Source: Klebsormidium nitens
Taxonomy: Eukaryota; Streptophyta; Klebsormidiophyceae; Klebsormidiales; Klebsormidiaceae
Length of the DNA stretch: 64,000 nucleotides
Direction: 5' to 3'
NCBI GenBank assembly: GCA_000708835.1
Contig: DF236961.1
Location: 186,001-250,000, forward strand
Shown: positions 13,601 through 23,480 of the stretch, one piece after another
How positions within the stretch are numbered: position 1 is the stretch's first letter
Layout: each line of letters starts with the position of its first letter
Translations under genes and position numbers: made by a program
The notes under the pieces: model-generated
Database searches by the model: none
Told to the model about the DNA's origin: nothing
What the model saw: only the letters and a program-made list of their open reading frames with translations

Positions 13601-13727
13601 AAAGTTCGGAAATCTAATCCCGTAAACGTGCCTTGTGCGTTGCTCGAACTTACCTTGCCTTTGCATGACCGCAGGCAAGACTGTGGCCATAGGCAAGGTC
13701 ATCACTCTCCTCGACAACCAGGAGTGA
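4671..13727 (+). CDS. eRF3: Eukaryotic peptide chain release factor 3 (eRF3, Sup35/GSPT family GTPase)
   Basis: Eleven exons: 4671-5478, 6206-6346, 7096-7207, 7651-7831, 8457-8611, 9012-9076, 9372-9522, 10739-10980, 12053-12285, 13004-13076, 13675-13727. Phases close exactly, giving 737 aa and TGA. eRF3 is the cytosolic GTPase that works with eRF1 at stop codons. Residues 29-40 ([12 protein letters not shown]) are a PAM2 motif for the PABP MLLE domain. Residues about 45-135 are rich in Gln, Gly, Tyr and Pro with repeated QPGYQ units; about 157-230 hold KVGVI repeats, then an acidic linker. The GTPase core shows GHVDAGKST (G1), [12 protein letters not shown] (G3), NKMD (G4) and SGLHG (G5). The C-terminal barrels end in [11 protein letters not shown], typical of eRF3 rather than EF-1A or HBS1. 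It is longer than usual plant eRF3 because of the N-terminus. Four of its introns carry decayed copies of its own exon edges (separate entries). Confidence 0.95.
6876..6960 (+). repeat. Possible tRNA-derived (SINE-like) pol III promoter remnant in an eRF3 intron
   Basis: Inside the 6347-7095 intron, TAGTCTGATGGTTAGGG near 6890 resembles a tRNA A box. GGGTTCGCATTC near 6938-6949 resembles a B box at roughly tRNA-like spacing. No complete cloverleaf can be folded. A related A-box-like run with an anticodon-arm-like hairpin (TCTTCG/CGAAGA) lies at about 76-115. Both would fit decayed SINE heads, but this is weak evidence by eye. Confidence 0.25.
8293..8345 (+). repeat. Decayed copy of an eRF3 exon start in the intron upstream of it
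   Basis: GCAG followed by GTAGTGTCTGCTCGAAGG at 8293 matches the start of the working exon at 8457 (GTCATCTCTGCGCGGAAGG), 164 bp downstream. The acceptor AG and about 35 bp of exon-like sequence are recognisable before the match fades. Confidence 0.6.
9945..10660 (+). repeat. Tandem array of five or six copies of the eRF3 exon-8 acceptor and exon start
   Basis: Copies of polypyrimidine tract, CAG and GATGCCC(N)TCCAGGACAAG begin at 9981, 10107, 10243, 10371 and 10507, with a shorter one near 10626. The working exon begins at 10739. Spacing is 114-136 bp. The 10243, 10371 and 10507 copies keep the exon sequence almost intact for about 35 bp. The copied part includes intron sequence: a CTCTGAAAGTGG block precedes two of the acceptors at a similar distance. 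If spliced in, each copy at 10107-10507 would read MP-Q-type peptide in the eRF3 frame and then reach a stop within the intron. Confidence 0.9.
11092..11290 (+). repeat. Two decayed copies of the eRF3 exon-8 end, downstream of it
   Basis: The exon end at about 10937-10980 (GAGGATGAGGACATCACGCC, then GTGCTCTC-GCGCAGA) recurs in weakened form at about 11092-11145 (GACGAGGATTTACCTCC, GTGCTCTTGTCACAGAGTG) and 11237-11282 (GACGATGACGTTACCCCCGG, GTGCTTCACTGTAGAG). Spacing is about 145-155 bp. The copy nearer the real exon is not clearly better preserved. Confidence 0.6.
11415..11965 (+). repeat. Array of three clear and one faint copy of the eRF3 exon-9 acceptor and start
   Basis: Copies of the exon that starts at 12053 begin at 11571, 11737 and 11897, each after a CAG or TAG acceptor, at 156-166 bp spacing. 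A fainter copy lies at about 11430. The 11897 copy has about nine mismatches over its first 69 bases by eye; farther copies are more degraded. Each runs into an in-frame stop before any donor. The arrangement leaves the real exon last in the array. Confidence 0.9.
12404..12665 (+). repeat. Two copies of the eRF3 exon-9 end and donor site, downstream of it
   Basis: The exon end at 12205-12285 (AAGACCAAGAAGAAGCTC through CGCATCCAG, then the GT donor) recurs almost unchanged at 12412-12487, ending CATCCAG and a GTGAGG donor. A shorter, more degraded copy lies at 12601-12661. Donor-to-donor spacing is about 202 and 174 bp. The first copy is among the best preserved in the window and therefore probably among the youngest. 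Confidence 0.85.
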
Positions 13728-16066
13728 CGTTTTGGCGCCGGCATACCATCCTAGTCCTTTTGAGTAGCCGCCTGAGAAGTAAGTCCACAAGCGGTGACGC
13801 CTCCGTTCAGTCTGCGAGGCCCTGTCCGGAAATCTCGTGAGCAGATGCTTGAACTCATGCGTTGGCCTCCTGTCCGGAAGTTTAGAGGAGCTTGCGGTGG
13901 ATTCTGAACGATTTGCAAACTTGGCAAATCCCTTCGGGGGTTTGCGAATTATCTAGATCTGGATTCGTCAGGAGGCGAGTTGGTCTACTTTGCAAGGAGT
14001 CTTTCTTGTGGTCGACATCATGCCGTCACCACTTGGAATCTTTTGCTGATGCCCTTGTATGACCTGTCATGCAGGTAGTATCACGAGTGGTTGGTAGAAC
14101 CATCAACGGAATTTAGTAGCGTGGCTGCTTCCCGTAGCTCAAACCGCTTTTACGTTGCTCTTTGGAACGCTTGTCCCGGAGCAACTATAAGAAAATGCAT
14201 TCCCTGGCGCGGCAGCTGCCAATGATGCAGGCATGCAATTTTCTGATGGCTTCCATTGTCGGCAGTCTGATCAAGACCCAGTCCTTCCGCTTTGACGTGA
14301 TTGCAATTGTTTTTGAGCAGATATGCTTTCGGTGGCTCTTCGCCCCCTTTATCTCATTTAATTCCGTGTTTGAATTCAGTGATTTTGTCGGAATAAGCTG
14401 GGGTGTACGGGCTTTCATTTTTGCCTGCCTTCCTCCGGTAACTTTCAGCATTATACTCGCAGGCGGTTCAATGGTACAGGATATGACCTTTATATCCGGA
14501 TGTTGCAGCACTGGCCATATATATATAATTGCGGTATAAAGGCCGGCCGAAGTTAATGTGGAAGCATACTGCGTCAATCAGCCTTAGTATAATTGCGCGC
14601 GGCTGCATGTGATTTGCTGCTCACTGAGCTAGCCTGGCCGCCGCCAATGATATATATGTAGTTGCAGAGAACTCGATGCACAATACTCGTCGCTCCTCAT
14701 ATTTACCCCCATGATAATTCATCATTCTGAACTGTTGTAGTGCCGTGTGGGCCTCACAATTTCGAATTTCAACTTATTCTCCTAGCTAGAGCTTTGCGCG
14801 TACGTCTTGCATGCATGCACATGGAATCGACGTCATATCTTTGCAACGCAGGCCAATAAGTTAGCATGATCGAGGCCAACATATGTACATGAGCCTTTAA
14901 GCATGAGTACGTCCCTTCTTCCTTACAGCGGGCGCCGTGCCTCCGACAGCCTGACCACGAGCTCATCCAAGGAGATTGCCCGCTCATGCAGTTAGGGCCA
15001 GAGGTCATCCCCTCTCGAATAGTCGGACGCCTACGCCATGTCAGCTATATTCAAGCCGTTGTAGACCACATCGGCTCTCATCGCATTTCCGAAGTGTTTG
15101 ACCTCCAAATCCGTTCGAGCATATACGCTTTTCGGGAACGGGCTAGGGCCACCATGACGTCCGCACTGCAATACGGGCCCGGGTGACATCATACCGAATG
15201 TTATGTACCTTTCTACACACGTCCTTGCCCTCTGTCGTCCACCAAATCCCCACTTCGGATGTACTCGGAGTGCAGCTTGCATTAAAAGAGAGTCGCCCGA
15301 CTGTACTAAACTTAGAATTCCTTGAGCATCATGTGCAACAGCTCGCCAGTATCTAATTCATGCACCACGTCAACAAGAATATTAACATGGAATATGATCG
15401 GGCGCTCCGGAACTGCAGCCATCGTCTCCCAATAAGCTCGTCGATCCTCCGTATCTCCGCAGGCGGCTCGACGGTAACAAGCCTGCTCGCTGATAGCACT
15501 GGCACCTTCCCGTGCCAGCTTCTGTACGCGTCCGACCGCCTTATATGCTGGATTTTTTGAATTAACAGTATCGACATACCGACCGGGAGTGTCAGGGACA
15601 TGGGGAGTTCGTCTGCTGGTATTGCGATGTTGCGGTATTCAGTGCGGTATTGCAAGTTATTAATCATCAATGCATGCATTCCTCTATACGAATTGGTGGC
15701 AATCAGAGAGAGGACTTAATCCGAAAAGGGCTTTTTGCTCGATTCGTCACGTTGATGAGGTCGACTTCCGTCAACTAGAAAGTTGTTTGATTGCAATAAT
15801 CTTGGCCACTAACAAGACTTTTTTGAGAATATCCACGGCTTCTTGCCAAAGTTGGGCCCTCGGGTCATCTTTTCGGCCTAGCACTGAACCCATGTAACGC
15901 CCAAATTGCATGCCGGATCCGAACGTCTTCGCCGCGTAAAGGCCTTTCCCGTACATGCCTAGCGAGTGCAGAAGATTTGGATCTCTCACAAATAAACACC
16001 GGGGAAGCCTCATTCGCGCAGTTACCTATATCAGTCAGGATACACTGTGAAACCCCCTACATACCC
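13728..16066. other. Intergenic stretch between the 3' ends of eRF3 and the receptor kinase
   Basis: The two genes converge here. I see AT-rich sequence with an ATATATATA run at about 14517-14529 and short open frames without protein-like composition. No coding exon, RNA gene or repeat could be supported. Confidence 0.4.
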
Positions 16067-19000
16067 TTATCGGCCTTGCCTTATCGCTGACACTTGGTAA
16101 TCCATACTGGCCATGATCCCGTCACTCGCCGCGCTCCCGCTCGAAGCACCGGGCTGGTTCCAAGAGCTCGTGGAAGCGCTCGGATACGCGGTTACCGCCT
16201 GCCCGGTACCCGCTGACCCGAACCAGCTACCGTCCGTGACGATCCCCGAGTCCGCCTCCACTCTCCGGCCCATATCTTCCAGCTCGCGGAGCACGTGGGA
16301 CATCTGCGGCCGGTGGACGTCCTCCCGGGCGGTGCAGCCCACAGCTAGGGCCACGAACTGAGCGGAAACTTGAGCCGGGAAGTGGCCATGCAGGCGGGGG
16401 TCCACGACATCGTTCGGCTGGCGAGCGTGGCGTGCTACCTGTTTCGTAGGAGTTTACCGCAATCAGAAAAGTTCGTTAAGCATGGAGATGGAGGGACGTC
16501 CGAGGGCATCATGGAATGTTACGGCAAACCCGTTTGACAAGGTCGGAAAGGTGAAGGCTTCCGCCAGGCGGTTCGCGCTGTTAGATTCGTTTGTAGAAAG
16601 CAGTCAGAATTGGTTCCAACAAGAAAACATCAAATAAGCGCAGAATTACCTCATTTCTCGAGTTATTGGTCCGTACACAACGCAGTACAATAAAACGGAC
16701 GTAACGGAGGGTTTCCCAACAGAATTTTCTAGTAGCAATTGATTCTTATAAACGGGTCACGACCGAGGACTGACTACAGGAGTCGTGATACGCTCGTGCA
16801 ACTCTGTAGATGCTGTCCGACTTCGCGTCCTGCTGCAAGGTTCAAGGACCAGCGCACCCTATTTTGAATCCAGGATTGCAACGGCAGAAAGCTTCAAAAG
16901 TACCCGCCGCGGGCCTGCCCGTTTTTCGACGCTACCTGTGCCCGGCAGAATCGCCTTTGGGCAACCAAAGATAACAAGCGCGGCGCAGGGGCCCGGATAC
17001 GACAAATTTCCTTCCTCCCATCAAAGGGCAATCGCTGTTAGAGCATGGACAGACTCGTCACGAACGTGGGCAGCATCATGGTCACCACCCGATTGGACGT
17101 TTTCCACCACTTTGAAACGTTCTGGTTTCGTTCAACAATGAATTGGAAACTCCGCCTAAAGCAGGCACCGCACAATTTCCTAGTAGCAATCGCTCTTATG
17201 AACGTAGCCAAGGCGACTTCAGAGTTCACGTTTCCGCCTTTGGACTGCGTTTCTGTTCTTAGGCTCACCGCATCAACCAGATTGCAGCGCGTTCCGTCGG
17301 GCATCGCCTCGACCGCGCGCCTCCCCGTCACCAGCTCCAACAACACGACGCCGAAGCTGTAGACGTCAATCATCTTCGTCACCTGCCACATCGAACGGTC
17401 ATCAGCATAGGGGAAACGAACTTTCAGACAAGCTTCGTGTAGGTGCGTTTCCATCCACAAAGCTGAGTCAGGAGGGCCCTTGGACTGCGCTACTTGCAAT
17501 GCGATTGGGTTGGAGGGCTCCTAAGGATTGCTGCCAACTTTCGACCAGCCCGCTTCTTTTGAAGTTGACAGGGACGAGGAATCAAAGATCCAGGAGCTTT
17601 TTGAAGACATCCCGATCTCGCCCCTGGAAGGAGATGGTTGAATGATCAAACGGCATGCTCAGCACCCTGTTATTCCGGCAGGTGAAGACATTACGAAGGC
17701 TTCGTAACCTCCGACTCAAACGCGCTATATCGACACTTGAACCCAAGTGGTCTGAAGTCGAAAATCTTAGGACCCAACTGTGATCGGTTATGAGGGTATC
17801 TTGTGTCGCCTCACCTGGCCGTATAGAGCATACTCGGGGGCGACGTATCCATACGTGCCCCGCACGGCTGTGCTGTGATGAGTAACGCCCTCGTCAACAA
17901 GCTTCGCCAGGCCAAAGTCTGCCACCTGCGGGTAACACAAGCAACCAAAGTCATTGTCCGCTCATCGATGCCAATGCGGAGTTCACGAAAGACTCATATA
18001 GCTTGCAGCGTGAGGAGTCTCAAGGTAATTTACCGTTACCCAACTTGGTCAACTCTAGTGAGGGCCTTACCCACTATAGAAGGGATCACTCACATGATAG
18101 TATACACTTCGAGCTTGATTGAATTTCTCCTCGAAGCCCCAAAACAAGACTCAAACGTCTGGCCTAGCTCAACCCGCGTTTCAAAGCCTGGCAGAAAGCA
18201 AACCGTTCTTGAGCCGGCTGTCGGATCCCGATGCCGGGTCGCAAAACGCACCAGCGGTTCGAAGTTTGCGCCCAGCAGAATGTTGGCGGACTTGATGTCC
18301 CGGTGCAGAATGGTGGGCGCCGTGTCATTGTGCAGGTACGAGATGCCGCGCACTGCCCCGGTCGCGATGTCCAGGCGCTGCTTCCACGTCAGAGGGGCGC
18401 CCGAGACTGCACGCCAAATGTCAGAGGTCGAACAGACGCCGACTACGAATCCACGGCCAAGCGCGAGCTTTGGGCGGAAAAAAGGTTTTCGAGCGCCAGG
18501 TTTTGGAAGGGTTTCGCGGGACGCGGCCGCACAGCGCATGCCGTCACCGATGTGGACGCGTCAGCGGAATTGTGGACCCCGGATGCCATCCGGTCCAACG
18601 AGGCATGGCAGGCGGAACGGAACCCACAAGCGGTCGGAATTGAGCAGACCGAAAAGGTGCGGCTGAATGGGACGGAGACAGATTCGGAGCCTAATTGCAG
18701 CTCAATGTAATTAAACTGGTAAGTCTGGCTCCTCTCAAACCGTTTTCCAGTTCACTTTGAAGACCGGTGCTGATAGAAAAGGAGAAAAGGAGGGACCTCT
18801 ACTTACTTTCCGCCGCTTACATGCACCAAAGTCTTTGGAAGCGCACTTGCAAAAACGCTTTGCTCAAGATGACGATATTCCGGTTACCTTCCACCTTTTG
18901 CGATCACTTTGACAAGCCTGCAGAGCTGCCTTTCATGTTTATGCTGAAACGAGCGAGAATCCTGCTACCGCCCACCGTTAGATATGGCCGTCTGCAGATT

Positions 19001-22000
19001 CCCGTTTGGCGCATAGTCCATGAGCAAGTAATACGCGTTTGCAGCGATGCAGTATCCCCGCAGCGACACCAGGTTCCTGTGTCGAACGTTGCCAATGGTC
19101 CCAAGTTCACTCACAAACTCTTTCTGGCCGACGCCCTGCATGAAATTGTTAGGACGTCTGAAGCAAGCGTCCGTAACAAAGCTAGAAGTTGAATTCGTGT
19201 TGTTTGTCAAGAAGTACGACGTGTTTGGTCTCCAATTAATGTTTTGCTTGAGGACCCACTTTAGCGAGTTGAACTCTCGAAATGTTGGGTCAAAAATACG
19301 TAGTCAACGCTCGCAATTGGGCCTGCTTCAAGGTTTCTCCGATATTTCGTTTACGACGATCCCCGATAACCTGCTGAACGTTTGAGCCACCGAAGTCTGA
19401 CCTGCCTCCATAAGTACTCGGCCTGGACAAATGTTCAATCTAAGAACAATTGCCTGAATGGTAATCTTGATGGACAACTTCCGATAGAAGACGGGCAGCG
19501 CTCGCTGCCCCGCTGCGGCCCGATTTCTTACTGCGTGTTCGAGTTGCCAACAACGAGCGGGCGAGTCAGCACTCTTGCACCGACTGTGAGCTTTGAGGGC
19601 ATTAAAACAAGAGCTCGGACGATTGGCAACTGGTGTAAGGACCTAATCAGGCGAAAAGCGTCACGATCCGCGGGTCCAACTGCTGTAACTTCATTGCACG
19701 AAGGCACCGTGACAAAGACTGGCAGCTGAACGTACGCCCTAAACATGGTCGATTTGAGATTCTTGTTGACCAGGCTGTGCATCCGGACCTGAAGTTAGTC
19801 CAAGCTTTCCCCGCGTCCGCAGAGTGCAGCGAGTCCTGATGATCCATCAATCGTTTTCATGTCAGTCTGATTTTTAGATGGAAACGAGTCGGCAAGAACC
19901 TTTCACCAAGCTAATCAGGCATTCTTAAGCACCGAAGATCAGATCGACTTGGGAAAGCTGGGTCCCTCACCTTCTTGCCCTTCCCGAGCTCTTTGACAGC
20001 CAGAACCGTTCCATCAGAGAACGTGGCCCTGAAGACTCGTCCAAAGGCGCCCTGTCCGATCAGCGCACTGTCGGAGAAGCCGTTCGTCGCTTTTTTGATC
20101 TTCCGGAAGGTGAACAGCCGAACCACGCTGAGGGCCTCCTGAGCCTGAACGATTGCTGCATCGCTGGCACAGATCCACTCTTAACAAGCTTCAAGAGGTC
20201 GTGATCAGGCTTGTTCTGGCTGAACGGTCCTAAGAGCCAGCTTATCAGACCCCAGATGGATTAAATACTCAGCAACCGAAGCTTGCTCGATTGCTGACTT
20301 ACGGACTTTCTTCTTCGCTAACTTCGAAAACTTTCAGCTAAGTTTTGCCAGGGTTACTTTCGATTTACGTGATTAGGATCATCGTTCAGCCTTTTCAAAA
20401 ATGCGAGCGGTTAGGAACTATAGAAGATTATAGCAATGGATAAAGTTCTCGCATCGTTTCAAGTAAACGGCTGTCGGCCGCGTTGAACAGGCTCGGTGCT
20501 ACCGCAGAATGGCATTCTCAACCCTCCCTCAAGTCCTGTGATCGAGGTCCTTCCAAGTGGGATTCACCATACTTCAAGCTTAATACATCTTACATACGGT
20601 AACTGCGCAGTGGTCACGTCAAAATTCAGCATATTGAATCTATTGCCTCTTTTCGGCCACCAGAGCACTCGCCCTTTGTTTTCTTTCATAATACACAGAC
20701 CAGCAGATCAGATAATGCAAACCGAAGCCAGGACATCCCTTTCGGTAATTGCATTCGTCCACTGTGTCCACTGTCAGCATAATCTCAACGTTCAACGTCA
20801 AAAAATGGGAGCTCACCTGAGGGGTTCCGCGCCTTGCCCAACCCGGCAACAGGATCGCCCGCAGCACGGACCGCTTTTACACCAGCAACCGCGCCACCCT
20901 CGAGCGCTGCTGCACCTTCTGTGGACATTGCACGAGGGGCCCTGACCGCGATTGGTGGAGGACCCAAGGGCCCGTCCAACTTGTCCTGTCTTTCCTCGTC
21001 GTACATCAAATCTGGCACGTCTGTAGGGGCTGCTGCCTTGGGATTCCCCGTCTTTCTCCCCAAACTAGCGTCCAACCAATCGGGGGGGCGCTGAGCTTTT
21101 CTCCTCCTCTTTGCCAGGAGCATTACGCCCACAACCAACAACAAGGCAACTCCCACACCCGCAAGAGAGATTCCCACAACGGTCCCGATCCCAAGACCGC
21201 TGTTGCTAGGGGCGGGGTTTGGAGAAGGGGGTTTCGGTGGGGGGGATGGGGAGGGCAGCACAGGGTTCGGAGTTGGGGTGAAGTTATAACCTGGGCTGCT
21301 CGAGGTTAAGTTATAGATTGAGCAGCAGCCAGCTACGGGATGGTCTTGAACTGTTGTTGGGCAATCGAGGATAGTTATATCCGGTGAAATCCCGAGGCAA
21401 ACTAGGTCTTTGCTGCAACAGGCCACATAACTCTTGTCGGCTGGGCAGTCGGTTGCTCTTGCGGTTGGATGTCCATCGTCGAACTGGAAACACGGATTCG
21501 CAGTTGGGGGAGGGGGGATCGGAATGGAAGTGTAATCGTAGGTTGAGCAACAACCGGCTACGGGGTAGGCTGGAAGCGAGCCCGTGCAGTTCACGAAACT
21601 TATGTTGGAAGAAAATCCAACACAAATATTGCCGGAAGAAGTGCAACAAGCGGCAAAACCCTGTTGCTGCAGGGCAATGACTGGCGAAAGCAAGCGGATG
21701 CTTGTCAACAAAAAACTGACAGGTAGGAGGTGGTGGTGACGAAGTATCAGTAGCTCCGCTTGATAACTTGGAATTAATGGCTGGGGGTGGACCAGTATTG
21801 CAGCAGGCTGTTCCATTCTCTCCGCAGTCCACCTCACTGCTGTTCCCATAAGCAGTGCAGGTACAATTGTTGTCCAAAGAGGTTTGGCACGTTGCCGTAC
21901 AACAGCCCACAGATTTGTAGAACGTGTTTCGCGAACAGACATCAGTAGTGATGCTGCCAGTATACCCTTGTTCAATGCAGTCATCCCCCGTCCAAAGGAG

Positions 22001-23281
22001 TCGCGAGGAAGGTCGCCTGGGATGCCCAGCTCTATGCAGCATCTGGTATCTTTGCAAACCCAGATCAGTAGTACTTCAGAATGTTTGAGGTGGTAACTCT
22101 TGTGATGGCAAAATGCTTAGTAAAATGTGCAGTCTTGGCTAAAAAGTCCGTCACTTTTGCATAAAGTAAGAGTACCCCAACACTTTGTGCCTTTGAGACT
22201 GCAAGACTTTTCGCATAAAACTTCAGAAGCGGAAATTGCTTGTCCAGACCACACCAAGAAGGACATTGTTGATTGAGTCAGCAACCAGGTTTGGCTTGGC
22301 AAGTTTTAATTCAAGTTTGTCTTGCTCCGTGCTTATCTAGGCAACCTAATGCTCCTGGCCTGCTTTGAGGAAGGGCATGCATGGGACCCCGTTTTGGCTC
22401 TGACCATGAAGATCAAGGAGGTCCTGAACATCGTCAATGCATTAGGTAGAACTGTCTCTTTTTCTCCATACAATCAGTGTCCAACCAAATGTTCTGTTTT
22501 CAAGAAGCTTTCAAAATCTGAGAAACTCAGGTTCGAATATTACTTGGAAATGTTGTCCTACTTGTGCTCTACAGTAAGAGTTGTTGTATGAAGGCAACCG
22601 TTGCTGCAACAATGCAGTTTGCGCAGGCATAGTCCAGCACAGAGCACTCTTTGCAGGTGCAGCCGGGCGTTCAATTATCTGGTAAAGCTGAGACTTTCAG
22701 TCAGACAAATGGTGCTCAGTTAGCTATGGGCTGAGCTACATATGCAGCACGGAGGCAAGCTCTGAAAGGTGGTCTGAAAGATTAAGCAGGACGTTGGAAG
22801 CTGCGAAAGAAATGTGAAAACTAAAATGGTTGTTTTTTTGCTTAGAGTTTACAATAGTGCCTGCCTCACATTTGGCTTCATCAACAGAGCCACATTTCCG
22901 CTTTCGAAGCACGCCAGTGGGGGCCCCCTTCAGAAAGCAGCACCCCACCAGGCCCGTCTCATTCCTTGTACTGAACCCCCTTGCATTTCCCCAATGGTAC
23001 GACACCCCGAAGCACTCTTTGTGGGCATCACAGACTGCAGTGCACGCCTGCAGGGACGGCTGTGCGTGCCCCGAGTACTCATCACACCGCTCCAAGGTAG
23101 TCACGTTGTCATTGACGAGAACTGTCTCGCCCAAGACGTCGCTGTTCCGGTACAGCGTGTAGCCTGGAAGGTCACGTGAGAGTGATCTGAAGTCACGTCC
23201 TAGTGTCCACCACAGAAGCAGAGCGCAGAGGGAAAGTGCCGCTGCCCAGACCGCACCATCCTTGCCCGCGAACGCCATCAT
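16067..23281 (-). CDS. Receptor-like kinase with Apple/PAN-like and Cys-rich ectodomain (part of exon map unresolved)
   Basis: Exons on the minus strand: 22853-23281 (ATG 23281), a long ectodomain exon ending at 20817, then 19971-20155, 18976-19135, 18252-18406, 17815-17925, 17269-17382 and 16067-16417 (TAA). The first exon has an N-terminal hydrophobic segment and a Cys-patterned Apple/PAN-like stretch. The second has tandem Cys-rich repeats ending PVAGCCS-Y, a Pro-rich stalk, one membrane span at about 21111-21200 and a basic stop-transfer run. The kinase is complete: GQGAFG loop, AVKE lysine, HRDIKSAN catalytic loop (RD type), [25 protein letters not shown] and a final RP-MS-V helix. Phases from 20817 to the stop agree. 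The frame breaks once at 21655-21658, exons between 22057 and 22853 are not settled, and a short exon may be missing between 16418 and 17268. The ligand is unknown. Confidence 0.8.
16721..17212. repeat. Direct repeat pair within one receptor-kinase intron
   Basis: TTTTCTAGTAGCAATTGATT at 16729-16748 and the closely related TTTCCTAGTAGCAATCGCTC at about 17177-17196 begin two copies of a roughly 40 bp segment about 450 bp apart, both in the intron 16418-17268. It resembles the intron-internal duplications seen in other genes of the window, but here I cannot link it to an exon edge. Confidence 0.5.
21655..21658 (-). other. Apparent one-base frameshift in the receptor-kinase ectodomain
   Basis: Upstream of this T4 run (AAAA on the plus strand) the Cys-rich repeat reads in one frame up to [11 protein letters not shown]. 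Downstream the same repeat continues as [10 protein letters not shown] in the next frame. The second repeat ([12 protein letters not shown]) shows that the two halves belong together without a gap. Removing one T would restore one frame. It may be a true lesion or a homopolymer error; a tiny intron is less likely because no usable donor precedes it. Confidence 0.6.
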
Positions 23282-23408
23282 GGTCTGCTCAAGAGAATGT
23301 GTCAGGAGATCAGCTCGTTTGAGGCCGTGCGACGATATGTACAGAAACCGCAAGAGGAAGGAGCGGGGGGGCTTAAGGGGGCGCTGTTGACTCCCCACTG
23401 AAGTGCTG

Positions 23409-23480
23409 ACAATATTCACAGGGCTGTCCTGACTGAGAATTTCAGTCAGGATACGGTAGTCCTACCCCTGTGAATATTGT
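23409..23480. repeat. Nested inverted repeat upstream of the receptor kinase
   Basis: Outer arms ACAATATTCACAGG (23409-23422) and CCTGTGAATATTGT (23467-23480) are perfect over 14 bp. Inner arms TCCTGACTGA (23427-23436) and TCAGTCAGGA (23442-23451) are perfect over 10 bp around a five-base loop. It starts 128 bp upstream of the kinase ATG, so it lies in its promoter or 5' leader. It could be a small MITE or a regulatory hairpin. Confidence 0.75.

Noticed and set aside
14162-14539. Plus-strand 125-codon frame with hydrophobic character
   Set aside because: Starts without context, lies in AT-rich intergenic sequence and shows no family motif.
15771-16013. Minus-strand open frame just past the receptor-kinase stop (LPRCLFVRD...)
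   Set aside because: No motif is recognisable, it follows a clean kinase stop, and its splice signals are poor. Kept out as chance.
22117-22302. Cys-rich minus-strand frame ([13 protein letters not shown]) between receptor-kinase exons
   Set aside because: It could be an ectodomain exon, but I cannot fit its phase and splice sites to the exons on either side.
22590-22690. Short Cys-rich minus-strand stretch ([16 protein letters not shown])
   Set aside because: Possible receptor-kinase exon, but it ends in a stop and no donor joins it in frame.
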